This document shows, one piece after another, positions 1-8,453 of a DNA stretch of 64,000 nucleotides. Numbering within the stretch: the first letter of the stretch is position 1; every line of letters begins with the position of its first letter. Source of the DNA: Clostridia bacterium (GTDB lineage: Bacteria > Bacillota > Clostridia > RGIG6154); NCBI GenBank assembly GCA_017410375.1, contig JAFQQW010000002.1, forward strand, positions 1 to 64,000, written 5' to 3'. The position numbers and the translations under genes are program-made. The notes beneath the pieces are model-generated. The model searched no databases. It was not told the DNA's origin and saw only the letters and a list, made by a program, of their open reading frames with translations.

Positions 1-315
1 ACAGCAATTTTGTGTGTTGCAAGAGGGAGCTTATTTTAATGTAGTCGCAGCCTAAGCAAGCTCTCTTGTGGTACCCAAAACCGTTTTAACGCTACCGCTA
101 AACGGTTTTGACCACTCCGCCCCGAGCTGACAAAACAGTCCACCGGACTGTTTTGTTTAACCGCTCGCGCATAGCAAAAACGCATTTATCAAAAGAAAAC
201 GCGCAAAATTTTGCGTGTTTTCTTCATTTTGTGTCTTTCTCGTGAGTTTGCACAAACTTTGTTCGTCTTTATACTCGCGTTTTTGCGATCCGGACTTTTT
301 TTACATTCCCTTTTT
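1..315. other. hairpin-rich non-coding stretch
   Basis: No convincing gene is visible. The stretch holds a series of inverted repeats: a bulged stem 20-32/58-68, AAAACCGTTT at 77-86 with its complement at 100-109, a 12-bp stem 130-141/145-156 with a 3-nt loop, a 14-bp arm pair 195-208/209-222 with one mismatch, a short palindrome 245-258, and an outer 10-bp pair 174-183/277-286 that encloses the last two. It lies 3' of the minus-strand lgt operon and could be a structured 3' region, a decayed small mobile repeat or an unrecognised RNA. None of the stems is followed by a convincing T-run. Confidence 0.5.
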
Positions 316-510
316 TTACTCTTTCTTTTCTTCTTGCGGTAGATTGAGTTGTTTTTCAATTCGTTTTAAAGCTATGTAGTTGCAGATTGAGAAAACGGTC
401 GCAACAATACACAAAATGACTGCGACAAAAAAGCAGACAAAACAAAAAACAGTAAACAGACTCACACCCACAATAAAATCGCTGGGCAACGTATTTAAAA
501 AATGAATCAT
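316..510 (-). CDS. small single-pass membrane protein, unknown
   Basis: This 64-aa protein has one long hydrophobic segment (about residues 12-45, rich in V, F, C and I) followed by a charged tail ending EEKKE. An AAGGAG motif sits about 9 nt before the ATG. It starts 15 bp after the lgt stop on the same strand, so it is probably the last gene of the M16-M16-lgt operon. I recognise no family. The tail suggests a short cytoplasmic coiled region. Confidence 0.55.
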   Translation of the reverse strand: MIHFLNTLPSDFIVGVSLFTVFCFVCFFVAVILCIVATVFSICNYIALKRIEKQLNLPQEEKKE

Positions 511-525
511 CCCTTGTTTCTCCTT

Positions 526-1326
526 TCACTTTAACGGTTCTTTATCTTTTTTCATGAGGCGGTACAGCAAAACGGCACCAAGTACCGCAGTGAGCAGGGC
601 AACCACCTGTGAAATACGGAAAGGTCCCCAATAAAGACTGTCGGTACGCAGACCCTCAATAAAAAATCTGCCTACACCATACCAGATGAAATATGTAAAG
701 CACACCTGTCCATCCTTTTTCTTGTGCTTGTTCAGCCATATCAGCAGAAAAACACCGCACAGACTCCAGAGACTCTCATACAAAAAGGTGGGATGCACAA
801 ACACTTCGCTTCCACCCGAGGTGTGAAGTTCCATGCGCCAGGGCAGACTTGTTTCTCCGCCGAACGCCTCGCGGTTGACAAAATTCCCCCATCTGCCGAT
901 GGCTTGTCCTAACATAACCCCCGGCACACACACATCAAACAGCTTTTTCCAGTCAATTTTTTTGTATCTGCAATAGGCATACGCCGCAATGCACGCACCG
1001 ATGATGCCACCGTAAACCGCAAGACCGCCCTCCCAGATTTTAAAAACATCCAAAAGATTGTCTGCATAATGCTCAAAGCGGAACGCGCAGTAATAAAGCC
1101 TTGCACCGATGATGCCGGCAGGGGCACCCCACAGTACAACGTCTAAAATGTTATCGGCGGTTAAATTATGCTGTTTAGCAAGATGTGTACACAAAATAAC
1201 CGCTAAAATGATGCCGGTTGCAATCAGTACGCCGTACCAGTATACATCTTTTCCGAATAAATTGAATGCCACGGGGTTGACATTAAAAGAAATGCCAAGC
1301 CCGGGAAATCCGATATAGGTATCCAT
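526..1326 (-). CDS. lgt: prolipoprotein diacylglyceryl transferase
   Basis: Lgt transfers diacylglycerol from phosphatidylglycerol to the lipobox cysteine of prelipoproteins, in the cytoplasmic membrane. The protein has several hydrophobic helices and the family signature, with a GRWGNFVNREAFGG stretch, an upstream GARLYY and a late YGVGRFFIEGLR. I start at the ATG for MDTYIGFPGLG (266 aa, a normal length), because the longer reading frame only adds sequence shadowing the upstream peptidase gene. It begins 1 bp after that gene's stop, so it is translationally linked to the M16 pair. Lipoproteins such as the one at 30559-31248 are its likely substrates. Confidence 0.95.
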   Translation of the reverse strand: MDTYIGFPGLGISFNVNPVAFNLFGKDVYWYGVLIATGIILAVILCTHLAKQHNLTADNILDVVLWGAPAGIIGARLYYCAFRFEHYADNLLDVFKIWEGGLAVYGGIIGACIAAYAYCRYKKIDWKKLFDVCVPGVMLGQAIGRWGNFVNREAFGGETSLPWRMELHTSGGSEVFVHPTFLYESLWSLCGVFLLIWLNKHKKKDGQVCFTYFIWYGVGRFFIEGLRTDSLYWGPFRISQVVALLTAVLGAVLLYRLMKKDKEPLK

Positions 1327-1327
1327 A

Positions 1328-2602
1328 TTATTTCGGCAAAATGACAGACAAAACGCATCTGTCTTCTGCCAGCTCCTCTCTGATAAATTGTTCCACATCC
1401 TGCTTGCTTACGCTGTCGCACGCTTTTAAATAATCAAAGAAATTGTAGCCCAGAAATGCCGATTCCATCACGTTATGCACAACCGTTTCCACATTGTTGA
1501 AGCGACGGATATATCCGCTTCGGCAAAGGGTAAGCTTGCGGTTAAATTCCGTGTCCTCCACACCGTTTTCCACAGCCGAAGCAATGGTTTTTAAAACTCT
1601 TTCCCGCACCGCTTCGTATTGGTCGCCCTCACCTGAAAGGATTGCATGGCGATACATAGGACAGCACTCAAAATCAAACTCGAAATTTTCGTTGATTAAG
1701 CCTTCATCATACGCATCCAGATAAAAGGCACTGCTTTTACCGAACAAAATATCCAATGCGGTTTTGCCAATAATTTCCTGACGCAAAAGTTCAAAGCCTT
1801 CCGCCTTTTTTATCCCTTTAAAGCCAATCATATACAAAGGAAAGCCTACTGCAAGCTTTTGCTCCGTGTAAGATTTAAGCACTGCAGTTTGCTCTTCCGG
1901 ATAGTGCTTTACAGGCGCTTTTCTCGGCTCTAATCCCGAAAGCATCTGCTCTACCTTACCTGCGATTTCATCCGCATCCAAATCCCCTGCGATAATCAGT
2001 GCCATATTCTCGGGTGCATAATACATGTTATAGCAATCGTACAGAAGCTCAGGGGTAATGCCAGAAATGCTTTCCACGCTGCCCGCAATATCCCGTCTTA
2101 CGGTACAGTCCTTATACATCGCCTCCAGCAGATTCTGGTACACTCTCCAACCCGGCTCGTCTAAATACATGTTGATTTCCTGCCCGATAATGCCCTGCTC
2201 CTTTGCCACATTTTCCTTAGTAAAATAAGGCGTGCGCATCAGGTCGATTAAAATTTCAAGATTTTCTTCCAACTTGTCGGTACAGCTGAAGTTATACGCC
2301 GTACAGCCAAAGGAAGTAAAGGCGTTGGCAGACGCACCGGTTTTTGCATATTTGGAAAAGGCATCTCCCTCTTCGCTTTCAAACAGCTTATGCTCTAAAA
2401 AGTGTGCCAGACCGTCGGGGATACCGTACGTTACACCGTCTTTTTCATAAAAAACATCCACCGACCCGTAATTTGCCGCAAAATAGGCACATTTTTTGGA
2501 AAAACCGGGCTTGGGACAAATATAAATCTTAAGCCCCGACGCATGGGTATACACATATATCTTTTCGTCTAAGGCTTTATGCTCTAACAGAATCCGTTCC
2601 AT
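1328..2602 (-). CDS. M16 family zinc metallopeptidase, YmfH type
   Basis: An M16 (pitrilysin/processing-peptidase family) protein of 424 aa. The inverted zinc motif HFLEH is present in the N-terminal half (context DGLAHFLEHKLFE), followed by a family-typical region with TSFGCTAYNF. It is the catalytic partner of the upstream non-catalytic homologue, a pairing known from Bacillus YmfF/YmfH. The ATG directly follows the upstream stop, with GGAGAAG as ribosome-binding site. Substrate is unknown; processing of exported or signalling peptides is a guess from the family. Confidence 0.88.
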   Translation of the reverse strand: MERILLEHKALDEKIYVYTHASGLKIYICPKPGFSKKCAYFAANYGSVDVFYEKDGVTYGIPDGLAHFLEHKLFESEEGDAFSKYAKTGASANAFTSFGCTAYNFSCTDKLEENLEILIDLMRTPYFTKENVAKEQGIIGQEINMYLDEPGWRVYQNLLEAMYKDCTVRRDIAGSVESISGITPELLYDCYNMYYAPENMALIIAGDLDADEIAGKVEQMLSGLEPRKAPVKHYPEEQTAVLKSYTEQKLAVGFPLYMIGFKGIKKAEGFELLRQEIIGKTALDILFGKSSAFYLDAYDEGLINENFEFDFECCPMYRHAILSGEGDQYEAVRERVLKTIASAVENGVEDTEFNRKLTLCRSGYIRRFNNVETVVHNVMESAFLGYNFFDYLKACDSVSKQDVEQFIREELAEDRCVLSVILPK

Positions 2603-3859
2603 TTATTCTTCTCCTTTTAAAAAGTAGACTGTATCCAAAGTCACGCTGTTTGCCGCCGCAACAATTTCTTCTTTGGTTACGGCATTTAACTGCTCAATCA
2701 CATTTTCGAGTGTGTCCTCTACACCGATTGCCGAAAGATTTGCATAAAAGGTTGCAAGACCTAAGCCGGTATCTGTGATGCCGTTTAACGCATCGGTTAA
2801 ATCGAGCTTTGCCGCTTTAATATCCTCGTCGGTAAAATTGCCCTTCTGCATTTCGGAAAGCTGCACCAAAATTTCGTTTTTTGCCGCCTCGTAGTTTTTG
2901 AATTCAATACCGCTCGAAACAATTAAAATGCCTTTTACATTCACAAACCGCGAGGAAGCATAATAGGCAAGGGACAGCTTTTCACGCACATTCAAAAACA
3001 GCTTTGAATAGGGCGAACTGCCAAACAATGTATCAAACAGCATCATAGAATAAAAGGCAGGGTCGGCACGCATAATGGCAGAGCGGAATCCCATGCAAAG
3101 CTTGCCCTGGGTCACAGGTGCCGATTCTTCCACATATCGCACGGAATCTGCTTTTTTCACATGCACGGGAAGATGGATTTTACGGGTGCGTTCTGCCCGG
3201 ATGGGTAACACATTTTCAAGTGTCCTGCAAACCGCTTCTTTATCAAACTGTTCTGCGAAATAGAACGAAATATCCGCATTCTGAAGCAATGACAAATACG
3301 CCGCATACAGCTTTTCGGGTGTAATCTCGTCTACCGTTTCTTCTGTGCCGTTTTCGTTAATACTGTATTCCTCGTTTTTGCACATTTCTTCAATCAGGCG
3401 CTGGGATGCATATTTTCTTTTATCATTCACCACACCTGCAAGAAAGATTTTCAAATTCTCCTTTTCCCGTTCCACATAGCTTTTACGGAAAGCATTATTC
3501 TCCAGCAACGGACGGAACAGTACCTCTGCACAGAAATCAATCAGCTTTAAAAAGGGGGCTTTCCCTTCTGCATACTTGTCTGCCACCGTTTTAAAGCGGA
3601 GTGCCAGCAACTGACACGCGCCCTGCTTGCTGATATTAAAAGAGCAGGAGGCACCGTAAAGCTCTTCCAGATATACATTCAAATCCCCTGTTTCAGGATA
3701 TTTTGCACAGCCACGCGTTAAAACCGCAGGCAAAAGTGCATTCAGTGCGGCACTTTTTTCATCCAAAGGTGTGCGGATATATACGATAAAGGTTGCCGTT
3801 TTAAACCGGTTGTCCGGCAAAAGACAAACCTCAAATCCGTTAATCGTTCTTTTTTCCAT
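2603..3859 (-). CDS. M16-like peptidase homologue without zinc motif, YmfF type
   Basis: A second M16-fold protein (418 aa from the chosen start). Where the zinc site would fall (around LNALLPAVLTRGCAKYPETGD) there is no HxxEH, so it should be non-catalytic, as is usual for the YmfF member of the pair. The C-terminal half keeps family features such as a GSSPYSKLFLNVREKLSLAYYA-like stretch. The start is the ATG of MEKRTING, set by a GGAGGAAAG ribosome-binding site. Upstream codons to 3910 are probably untranslated leader. An extended -10 (TGCTATAAT) lies at 3920-3925. First gene of the lgt operon. Confidence 0.85.
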   Translation of the reverse strand: MEKRTINGFEVCLLPDNRFKTATFIVYIRTPLDEKSAALNALLPAVLTRGCAKYPETGDLNVYLEELYGASCSFNISKQGACQLLALRFKTVADKYAEGKAPFLKLIDFCAEVLFRPLLENNAFRKSYVEREKENLKIFLAGVVNDKRKYASQRLIEEMCKNEEYSINENGTEETVDEITPEKLYAAYLSLLQNADISFYFAEQFDKEAVCRTLENVLPIRAERTRKIHLPVHVKKADSVRYVEESAPVTQGKLCMGFRSAIMRADPAFYSMMLFDTLFGSSPYSKLFLNVREKLSLAYYASSRFVNVKGILIVSSGIEFKNYEAAKNEILVQLSEMQKGNFTDEDIKAAKLDLTDALNGITDTGLGLATFYANLSAIGVEDTLENVIEQLNAVTKEEIVAAANSVTLDTVYFLKGEE

Positions 3860-3919
3860 TTTCTTTCCTCCAATGCAAGGTACCCGCATGCAAAAAGCAT
3901 CTTCGGGCATACTCTATTT

Positions 3920-3925
3920 ATTATA
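3920..3925 (-). promoter_or_regulatory. extended -10 promoter of the M16-lgt operon
   Basis: On the minus strand this reads TATAAT preceded by TGC, an extended -10. The -35 region is weak. It lies about 60 bp before the YmfF-type start codon. Confidence 0.5.
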
Positions 3926-3958
3926 GCATATATTCTGCAGAAAATCCATAGATTTTTA

Positions 3959-3987
3959 TTGATTTGTAAAGCAAAATCGTGTATAAT
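3959..3987 (+). promoter_or_regulatory. sigma-A promoter for the 96-aa gene
   Basis: TTGATT (3959-3964), a 17-nt spacer and TATAAT (3982-3987). The first hexamer overlaps a possible TTG start, which argues for the downstream ATG at 4031 as the true start. Confidence 0.75.
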
Positions 3988-4030
3988 TAAAGTAAATTCA
4001 TTTACTTTAGCGATTTTAAAGGGGTATTTC

Positions 4031-4321
4031 ATGAAAAAATTTAATCCCGTTTTTAAAGGGAAAAGTTTTAAAATTTTGAATATCTGTTGTGTAAAGTTTC
4101 GGGGAAGCTTTGTGCTTGCCAACCTTCCCAATACCATTTCGGTAACCGGTATTGAGAAATATTACATCAGCATTGAGGACATTTTGCCCTATACACAACG
4201 GGACGGCTCTACCCTTTGCGCGCCCAATTTTCGTGAGCAGCTCCGCTACGAATTCTTAAACCGCCTCAAAAAGCCTGATAAGCATTTAAAAGAAAACAAC
4301 AGACATACTTCCTATTATTAA
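4031..4321 (+). CDS. small protein of unknown function
   Basis: A 96-aa protein starting MKKFNPVFKGKSF. The ATG was chosen because a strong promoter ends only 44 bp upstream and a GGGG-containing ribosome-binding site precedes it. It is basic at the N-terminus, with a central YYISIEDILPYT segment and a lysine- and asparagine-rich tail. It has no signal peptide or membrane helix and no family I recognise. It is a single-gene transcription unit ending in a bidirectional terminator, divergent from the M16 operon and convergent with argB. Confidence 0.6.
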   Translation: MKKFNPVFKGKSFKILNICCVKFRGSFVLANLPNTISVTGIEKYYISIEDILPYTQRDGSTLCAPNFREQLRYEFLNRLKKPDKHLKENNRHTSYY

Positions 4322-4357
4322 AAAAAAGCGATTGCTCTGCTCTGCAATCGCTTTTTT
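4322..4357. terminator. bidirectional terminator
   Basis: GCGATTGC (4328-4335), an 8-nt loop and GCAATCGC (4344-4351), flanked by A- and T-runs on both sides. It separates the 96-aa gene from convergent argB. Confidence 0.85.
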
Positions 4358-4363
4358 AATTCC

Positions 4364-5245
4364 CTATTTCAAAAACATAGTACCAATACCTGTATCGGTA
4401 AAGATTTCCAGCAAAATAGAATGGGGAATACGTCCGTCAATGATATGTACGCGGTTTACCCCTTCCTTTACGGCATGCATGCACGCATTTACTTTTGGTA
4501 CCATACCGCCGGTGATGACGCCGTTTTCAATATAACGGTGTGCGTCGTCAATGTTTAATGCAAACAAAATGTCGCCCTTGCTGTCCTTTACGCCCTCTAC
4601 ATCGGTTAAGAAAATGAGTTTTTCTGCTTTCAGATGCGCTGCAATTTCATTGGCAACGGTGTCAGCATTGATGTTGTAGCTGTTTCCCTCTTTATCAGTA
4701 CCGATTGGTGCGATAACCGGGATGTATCCGCTGTGAATGAGGGTGTCAATCATGTCGGTTCGTACCTTTTTGATTTTGCCCACAAAGCCGATATCCACGG
4801 GATTTCCATCCTCGTCCTCGGTCAGCTTTTCACATTCCATCAGCTTACAGTCAATACCCGATAAACCAATCGCATCTGCACCTTTTGTGTTCAAAAGCGA
4901 AACGATTTCTTTGTTGGTTTTTCCGATTAAGGTCATCTGTGCCACGCGCATGGTGTCCTTGTCAGTCACGCGCAAGCCGTTTTCAAAATGGCTTTCAATA
5001 TTAAAGATTTTTAGGTTTTCGTTGATGTCGGGGCCGCCACCGTGCACCAGTACGGGGTTAATACCGATAAATTTTAAGAGGGTTAAATCCTCCATAACCG
5101 AATTTTTCAGATGGTCATTAATCATGGCGTTGCCACCGTATTTTACAACCACCGTTTTTCCGTTGAGCTTACGGATGTATGGAAGTGCTTCAATCAATAT
5201 GCCCGCTTTTTCAATTAAAACTTGCATTTTTTCTGTATTTTCCAT
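4364..5245 (-). CDS. argB: acetylglutamate kinase
   Basis: ArgB phosphorylates N-acetylglutamate, the second step of arginine synthesis, in the cytoplasm. Visible motifs are [10 protein letters not shown] near the N-terminus, [10 protein letters not shown] (acetylglutamate/ATP binding), GLSGIDC and the late [10 protein letters not shown] loop. The 293-aa length is normal. The start is the ATG of MENTEKMQ, preceded by AAGGAGAAA. It begins 10 bp after argC, so the two form one transcript. Other arg genes are not in the window. Confidence 0.96.
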   Translation of the reverse strand: MENTEKMQVLIEKAGILIEALPYIRKLNGKTVVVKYGGNAMINDHLKNSVMEDLTLLKFIGINPVLVHGGGPDINENLKIFNIESHFENGLRVTDKDTMRVAQMTLIGKTNKEIVSLLNTKGADAIGLSGIDCKLMECEKLTEDEDGNPVDIGFVGKIKKVRTDMIDTLIHSGYIPVIAPIGTDKEGNSYNINADTVANEIAAHLKAEKLIFLTDVEGVKDSKGDILFALNIDDAHRYIENGVITGGMVPKVNACMHAVKEGVNRVHIIDGRIPHSILLEIFTDTGIGTMFLK

Positions 5246-5255
5246 GATTTTCTCC

Positions 5256-6296
5256 TTACAAATAGTATCCGGGCGCCGCAAGACCTGTCTTTTCGTCTAA
5301 ACCAAACAGAATGTTCATGTTCTGGATTGCCTGACCGGACGCACCCTTAATTAAATTATCCAGCGTAGAAATTACAATGACGCGGTTGACTCTCTTATCC
5401 ACCGTAATACCGATTTCCACAAAGTTCGAGCCGGCTACATTTTTAACCTGCGGAATTTTGCCTGCATCCAGCACACGAACAAAGTATTCATTCTTATAGA
5501 ATTCTCTGTACATTTCCACAATTTCCTCGCAGGACAAATCCTTGGAAAGGTTTGCATACATAGTAGAATATATACCGCGCTTAAAGGGTGCTAAGTGAGG
5601 TGTGAAGGTGAGCTTAATGTCTTCGCCTGCCAGAATAGAAAGCTCCTGCTCAATTTCGGAGGTGTGACGGTGGGTTGCTACCTTATAAGCCATCATGGTG
5701 TTATCACATTCGCTGTAGTGATACGCAAGTCCTAAGCCTCTGCCTGCACCGGTTACACCGGATTTGGCATCCACGATAATGGTTTTTGTGTCAATAGCCT
5801 TTGCCGCAGCAAGCGGTGCCATACCCATAATAGAACAGGTGGTAAAGCAACCGGGATTGCCCACAAGAGAAGTCTTTTTAATTTCATCTCTGTGTAATTC
5901 ACAAAGACCGTACGCCTTCACCTTTAAAAGCTCGGGCGCGCAATGGGCATCTTTATACCATTCCTCATACACCTTTACATCGTTGTAACGGAAATCGCCC
6001 GAAAGGTCGATAACCTTAATCCCCTTTGCATAAAGAGCAGGGATAACCTCTTTAGAAGCACCGTGCGGAAGAGCGGTAAATGCCACATCACACTCTCCGG
6101 CAACCTTGTCGATATCCAGCTCCTCGCAAACCAGATTGCAGACATTTTTAAAATTTCCGTAAATTTCATCAATGGGTGTGCCTGCAGTAGAATGGGAAAC
6201 CAGCATCTTGATTTCTGCCTCGGGATGCATGGAAAGCATACGAATCAGCTCTTCCCCCGTGTATCCCGTAGCACCTAAAATTGCAACTTTAATCAT
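5256..6296 (-). CDS. argC: N-acetyl-gamma-glutamyl-phosphate reductase
   Basis: ArgC reduces acetylglutamyl phosphate to the semialdehyde with NADPH, the step after ArgB. The Rossmann motif [12 protein letters not shown] is at the N-terminus. The catalytic cysteine lies in GNPGCFTT, and a histidine-containing [15 protein letters not shown] region follows. 346 aa, normal length. The ATG is supported by AGGAG 9 nt upstream; a TTG three codons earlier abuts that motif and is less likely. Transcribed from its own promoter at 6320-6348. Confidence 0.96.
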   Translation of the reverse strand: MIKVAILGATGYTGEELIRMLSMHPEAEIKMLVSHSTAGTPIDEIYGNFKNVCNLVCEELDIDKVAGECDVAFTALPHGASKEVIPALYAKGIKVIDLSGDFRYNDVKVYEEWYKDAHCAPELLKVKAYGLCELHRDEIKKTSLVGNPGCFTTCSIMGMAPLAAAKAIDTKTIIVDAKSGVTGAGRGLGLAYHYSECDNTMMAYKVATHRHTSEIEQELSILAGEDIKLTFTPHLAPFKRGIYSTMYANLSKDLSCEEIVEMYREFYKNEYFVRVLDAGKIPQVKNVAGSNFVEIGITVDKRVNRVIVISTLDNLIKGASGQAIQNMNILFGLDEKTGLAAPGYYL

Positions 6297-6319
6297 ATGT
6301 ATCAACTCCTGTTTGCACC

Positions 6320-6348
6320 ATTATACACTATAATGCATAAAAATGCAA
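6320..6348 (-). promoter_or_regulatory. argCB promoter
   Basis: On the minus strand TTGCAT, a 17-nt spacer and TATAAT, just upstream of argC. No arginine operator could be recognised by eye. Confidence 0.75.
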
Positions 6349-6355
6349 GTATTTT

Positions 6356-7594
6356 TTATTTATTCAATAAATTTTTCTTATTTAAATTGTCAAGGGCACT
6401 TTTTAAGCCTAATTTCCCGTAGCTGTAGGTCAGTCCGCCTTGCATATATACAATATAAGGTTCAATCACGGGACCGTCTGCCGAAAGCTCAATGGAGGAG
6501 CCTTGTGTAAACGCACCCGCCGCCATAATCACCTCGTGCTGATAGCCGGGCATTGCCCATGGCTCAGGCAGAACCTTTGAATCTATGGGCGAGCCCATCT
6601 GAATACCCTGACAAAAAGCAATGAGCTTTTCTCTATCCTCTAAACGGATTGCCTGAATAATGTCTGTCCGTTTTTCATCCGATGCCGGGCAAACCGAATA
6701 ACCCAAAGACTCGAACACACCTGCCGCAAGCACCGCGGTTTTTAACGCCGAGCAAACTGCAGAGGGTGCCATAAACAATCCCTGATAAAAGGATTTGTTG
6801 ACCCCTAAGGTCGCCCCGCCCTCTTTGCCGATGCCCGGGCTTGTCATGCGGTTTGCAATGCGCTCGATTATTTTTTTCGAGCCTACAATATACCCCCCTG
6901 TGGGTGCAATGCCGCCGCCGGGATTTTTAATAAGCGAGCCCGCCATCACATCGGCACCTATATTGGTCGGCTCTACCCGTTCGGTAAATTCACCATAGCA
7001 GTTGTCCACAAAGATAATGGCATCTGTTTTGGTTTTCACAAAGCTTAACAGCTTCTCCATTTCCTCCATGTCTAAGGATTTTCTGTAACTGTAGCCCTTA
7101 GAGCGCTGAAGCATCACCATTTTCGGATTATGCTCTGCAATAGCCTTTTCAATGCCTGCATAGTCGGGGGCACCGTTGCTTAACAAATCCACCTGCCCGT
7201 ATGTAACGCCCAGTTCCTTTAAAGAGCCGGGTGCCTCTCCGCGGATGCCGATGGCTTCCTCTAAGGTGTCATAGGGTTTGCCGGTGATGGCGAGCAGATG
7301 GTCTCCGGGGAGCAGAACCCCGAACAGCACCGCCGTTAAAGCATGGGTACCCGAGGTAATGGTATGCCGTACAATGGCATCCTCGGTACCAAAAATCTCG
7401 GCATATATTTCTTCTAAAGTGTCTCTGCCGAAATCGTCATAGCCATAGCCCGAGCTTGAGGCAAAATGCGCTTCATTCACCCCAAACTTCTGAAAGGCAC
7501 GAAGCACCTTTTCGGCATTGTAATATTCATTTTCTTCTAAGACACGGAAAGAGGCTTTTACCTTTTCCTCTGCCGCGCGTATCAAATTATCCAT
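6356..7594 (-). CDS. PLP-dependent enzyme of the methionine gamma-lyase-like / YnbB family
   Basis: A fold-type I PLP enzyme of 412 aa, similar to the proteins often annotated as aluminum resistance or methionine gamma-lyase family. Supporting segments are RHTITSGTHALTAVLFGVL (cofactor phosphate loop), IIFVDNCYGEFTE (the aspartate that pairs with the PLP nitrogen) and SLIKNPGGGIAPTGGY (Schiff-base lysine region). The real reaction is not established in this family. The start is the ATG of MDNLIRAAE, with GGAGG upstream and 1 bp after the preceding stop. Last gene of the murD-M42 operon. Confidence 0.85.
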   Translation of the reverse strand: MDNLIRAAEEKVKASFRVLEENEYYNAEKVLRAFQKFGVNEAHFASSSGYGYDDFGRDTLEEIYAEIFGTEDAIVRHTITSGTHALTAVLFGVLLPGDHLLAITGKPYDTLEEAIGIRGEAPGSLKELGVTYGQVDLLSNGAPDYAGIEKAIAEHNPKMVMLQRSKGYSYRKSLDMEEMEKLLSFVKTKTDAIIFVDNCYGEFTERVEPTNIGADVMAGSLIKNPGGGIAPTGGYIVGSKKIIERIANRMTSPGIGKEGGATLGVNKSFYQGLFMAPSAVCSALKTAVLAAGVFESLGYSVCPASDEKRTDIIQAIRLEDREKLIAFCQGIQMGSPIDSKVLPEPWAMPGYQHEVIMAAGAFTQGSSIELSADGPVIEPYIVYMQGGLTYSYGKLGLKSALDNLNKKNLLNK

Positions 7595-7595
7595 T

Positions 7596-8453
7596 TCAAT
7601 CCTCCAAAAGAGTCTGTACAATTTTTTCAAGGTTGTTTGCCGTTTTTACGCGGATACCCTGACGGACATAGTCCGTAAAAAGGGTTGGAATACCTAATAC
7701 CGCTGTGGTATTCCATGCCGATTTACTTCCTAAAGTCTTTTCGGTATTGTCTGCAGTGCGTGCATACGGGATTTCTGCTTTTTGCAGAGCTTCTTCTAAC
7801 AAAGATGAACTTTCGGCAGAAGCACTAAAGCCTTCTCCAAGCATTTTTAGCGCAAATGTATCGCTTTTGGTTTCTTCAAAAATCAAAGTTTTGTCAGGCT
7901 TTATGGTTTCGGTTGCTGCCTGCAGACCTGTGGTGTTGTGGTGGGAATTTACCCCCAGCACCACACAGATATTCCGCTTGGTTTCGGGCGCGGTTAAAAG
8001 GGCTGCCACAGCTAAACGGTTTGCAATGCTTTTGCCGAGCAGAAGATTTTGTTCCTTGTCGGTTTCGCCTTCAAACTCCCCGTCAAGCACACCGCATCTT
8101 CCCTGCTCTATCCCTTCTCCGCCGTCTGCCATATAGAGATATTTTTTATCTCCTTCTTCACAGACAATGCCGGTATAACCGCCAAAAGACACCGTCATGG
8201 ACGGATAAATCTTACGGCTCCCCAGGTGCGAAAAATACACCTTTTCATTTTTAATTTCCATGGCAAGCACCGCATCCTCATCCAGCGAAGCATACAGCAT
8301 GGTAAGTGCGCCTTCACCGTTGTTCCGGTATACTAAATTACCAAACGCATCCTCTTTAAAATGCGGATATTTCATGGTAATATATTTTTTCAAAATGCCC
8401 TCGTCCCCACAAGGGGCAGGCAAAGCACAAAGCATCTGTAACAAATCTAACAT
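7596..8453 (-). CDS. M42-like protein lacking metal ligands (pseudo-peptidase)
   Basis: This 285-aa protein is a divergent paralogue of the two M42 peptidases encoded upstream. Aligned by eye, their HTDEVAL becomes SLDEDAVL (histidine lost), their FDDRAG becomes IANRLA (bridging aspartate lost), their TQEEVG becomes NSHHNT (catalytic glutamates lost), and the final histidine of the C-terminal YLHAQVG becomes DYVRQG. Such a protein should not hydrolyse peptides; it could be a structural or regulatory subunit of an M42 assembly. The start overlaps the upstream gene by 7 bp, with GGAG upstream. Confidence 0.75.
   Translation of the reverse strand: MLDLLQMLCALPAPCGDEGILKKYITMKYPHFKEDAFGNLVYRNNGEGALTMLYASLDEDAVLAMEIKNEKVYFSHLGSRKIYPSMTVSFGGYTGIVCEEGDKKYLYMADGGEGIEQGRCGVLDGEFEGETDKEQNLLLGKSIANRLAVAALLTAPETKRNICVVLGVNSHHNTTGLQAATETIKPDKTLIFEETKSDTFALKMLGEGFSASAESSSLLEEALQKAEIPYARTADNTEKTLGSKSAWNTTAVLGIPTLFTDYVRQGIRVKTANNLEKIVQTLLED

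Noticed and set aside
110-175. tRNA-like stretch with GAGCGGTTAA and GGAGTGGTC words on the minus strand
   Set aside because: No GGTTCGAATCC-type T loop, no acceptor stem and no proper anticodon arm could be paired.
4737-5300. 187-aa open frame on the plus strand
   Set aside because: It is antisense to argB, which has all family motifs; the product is serine- and phenylalanine-rich with no recognisable domain.
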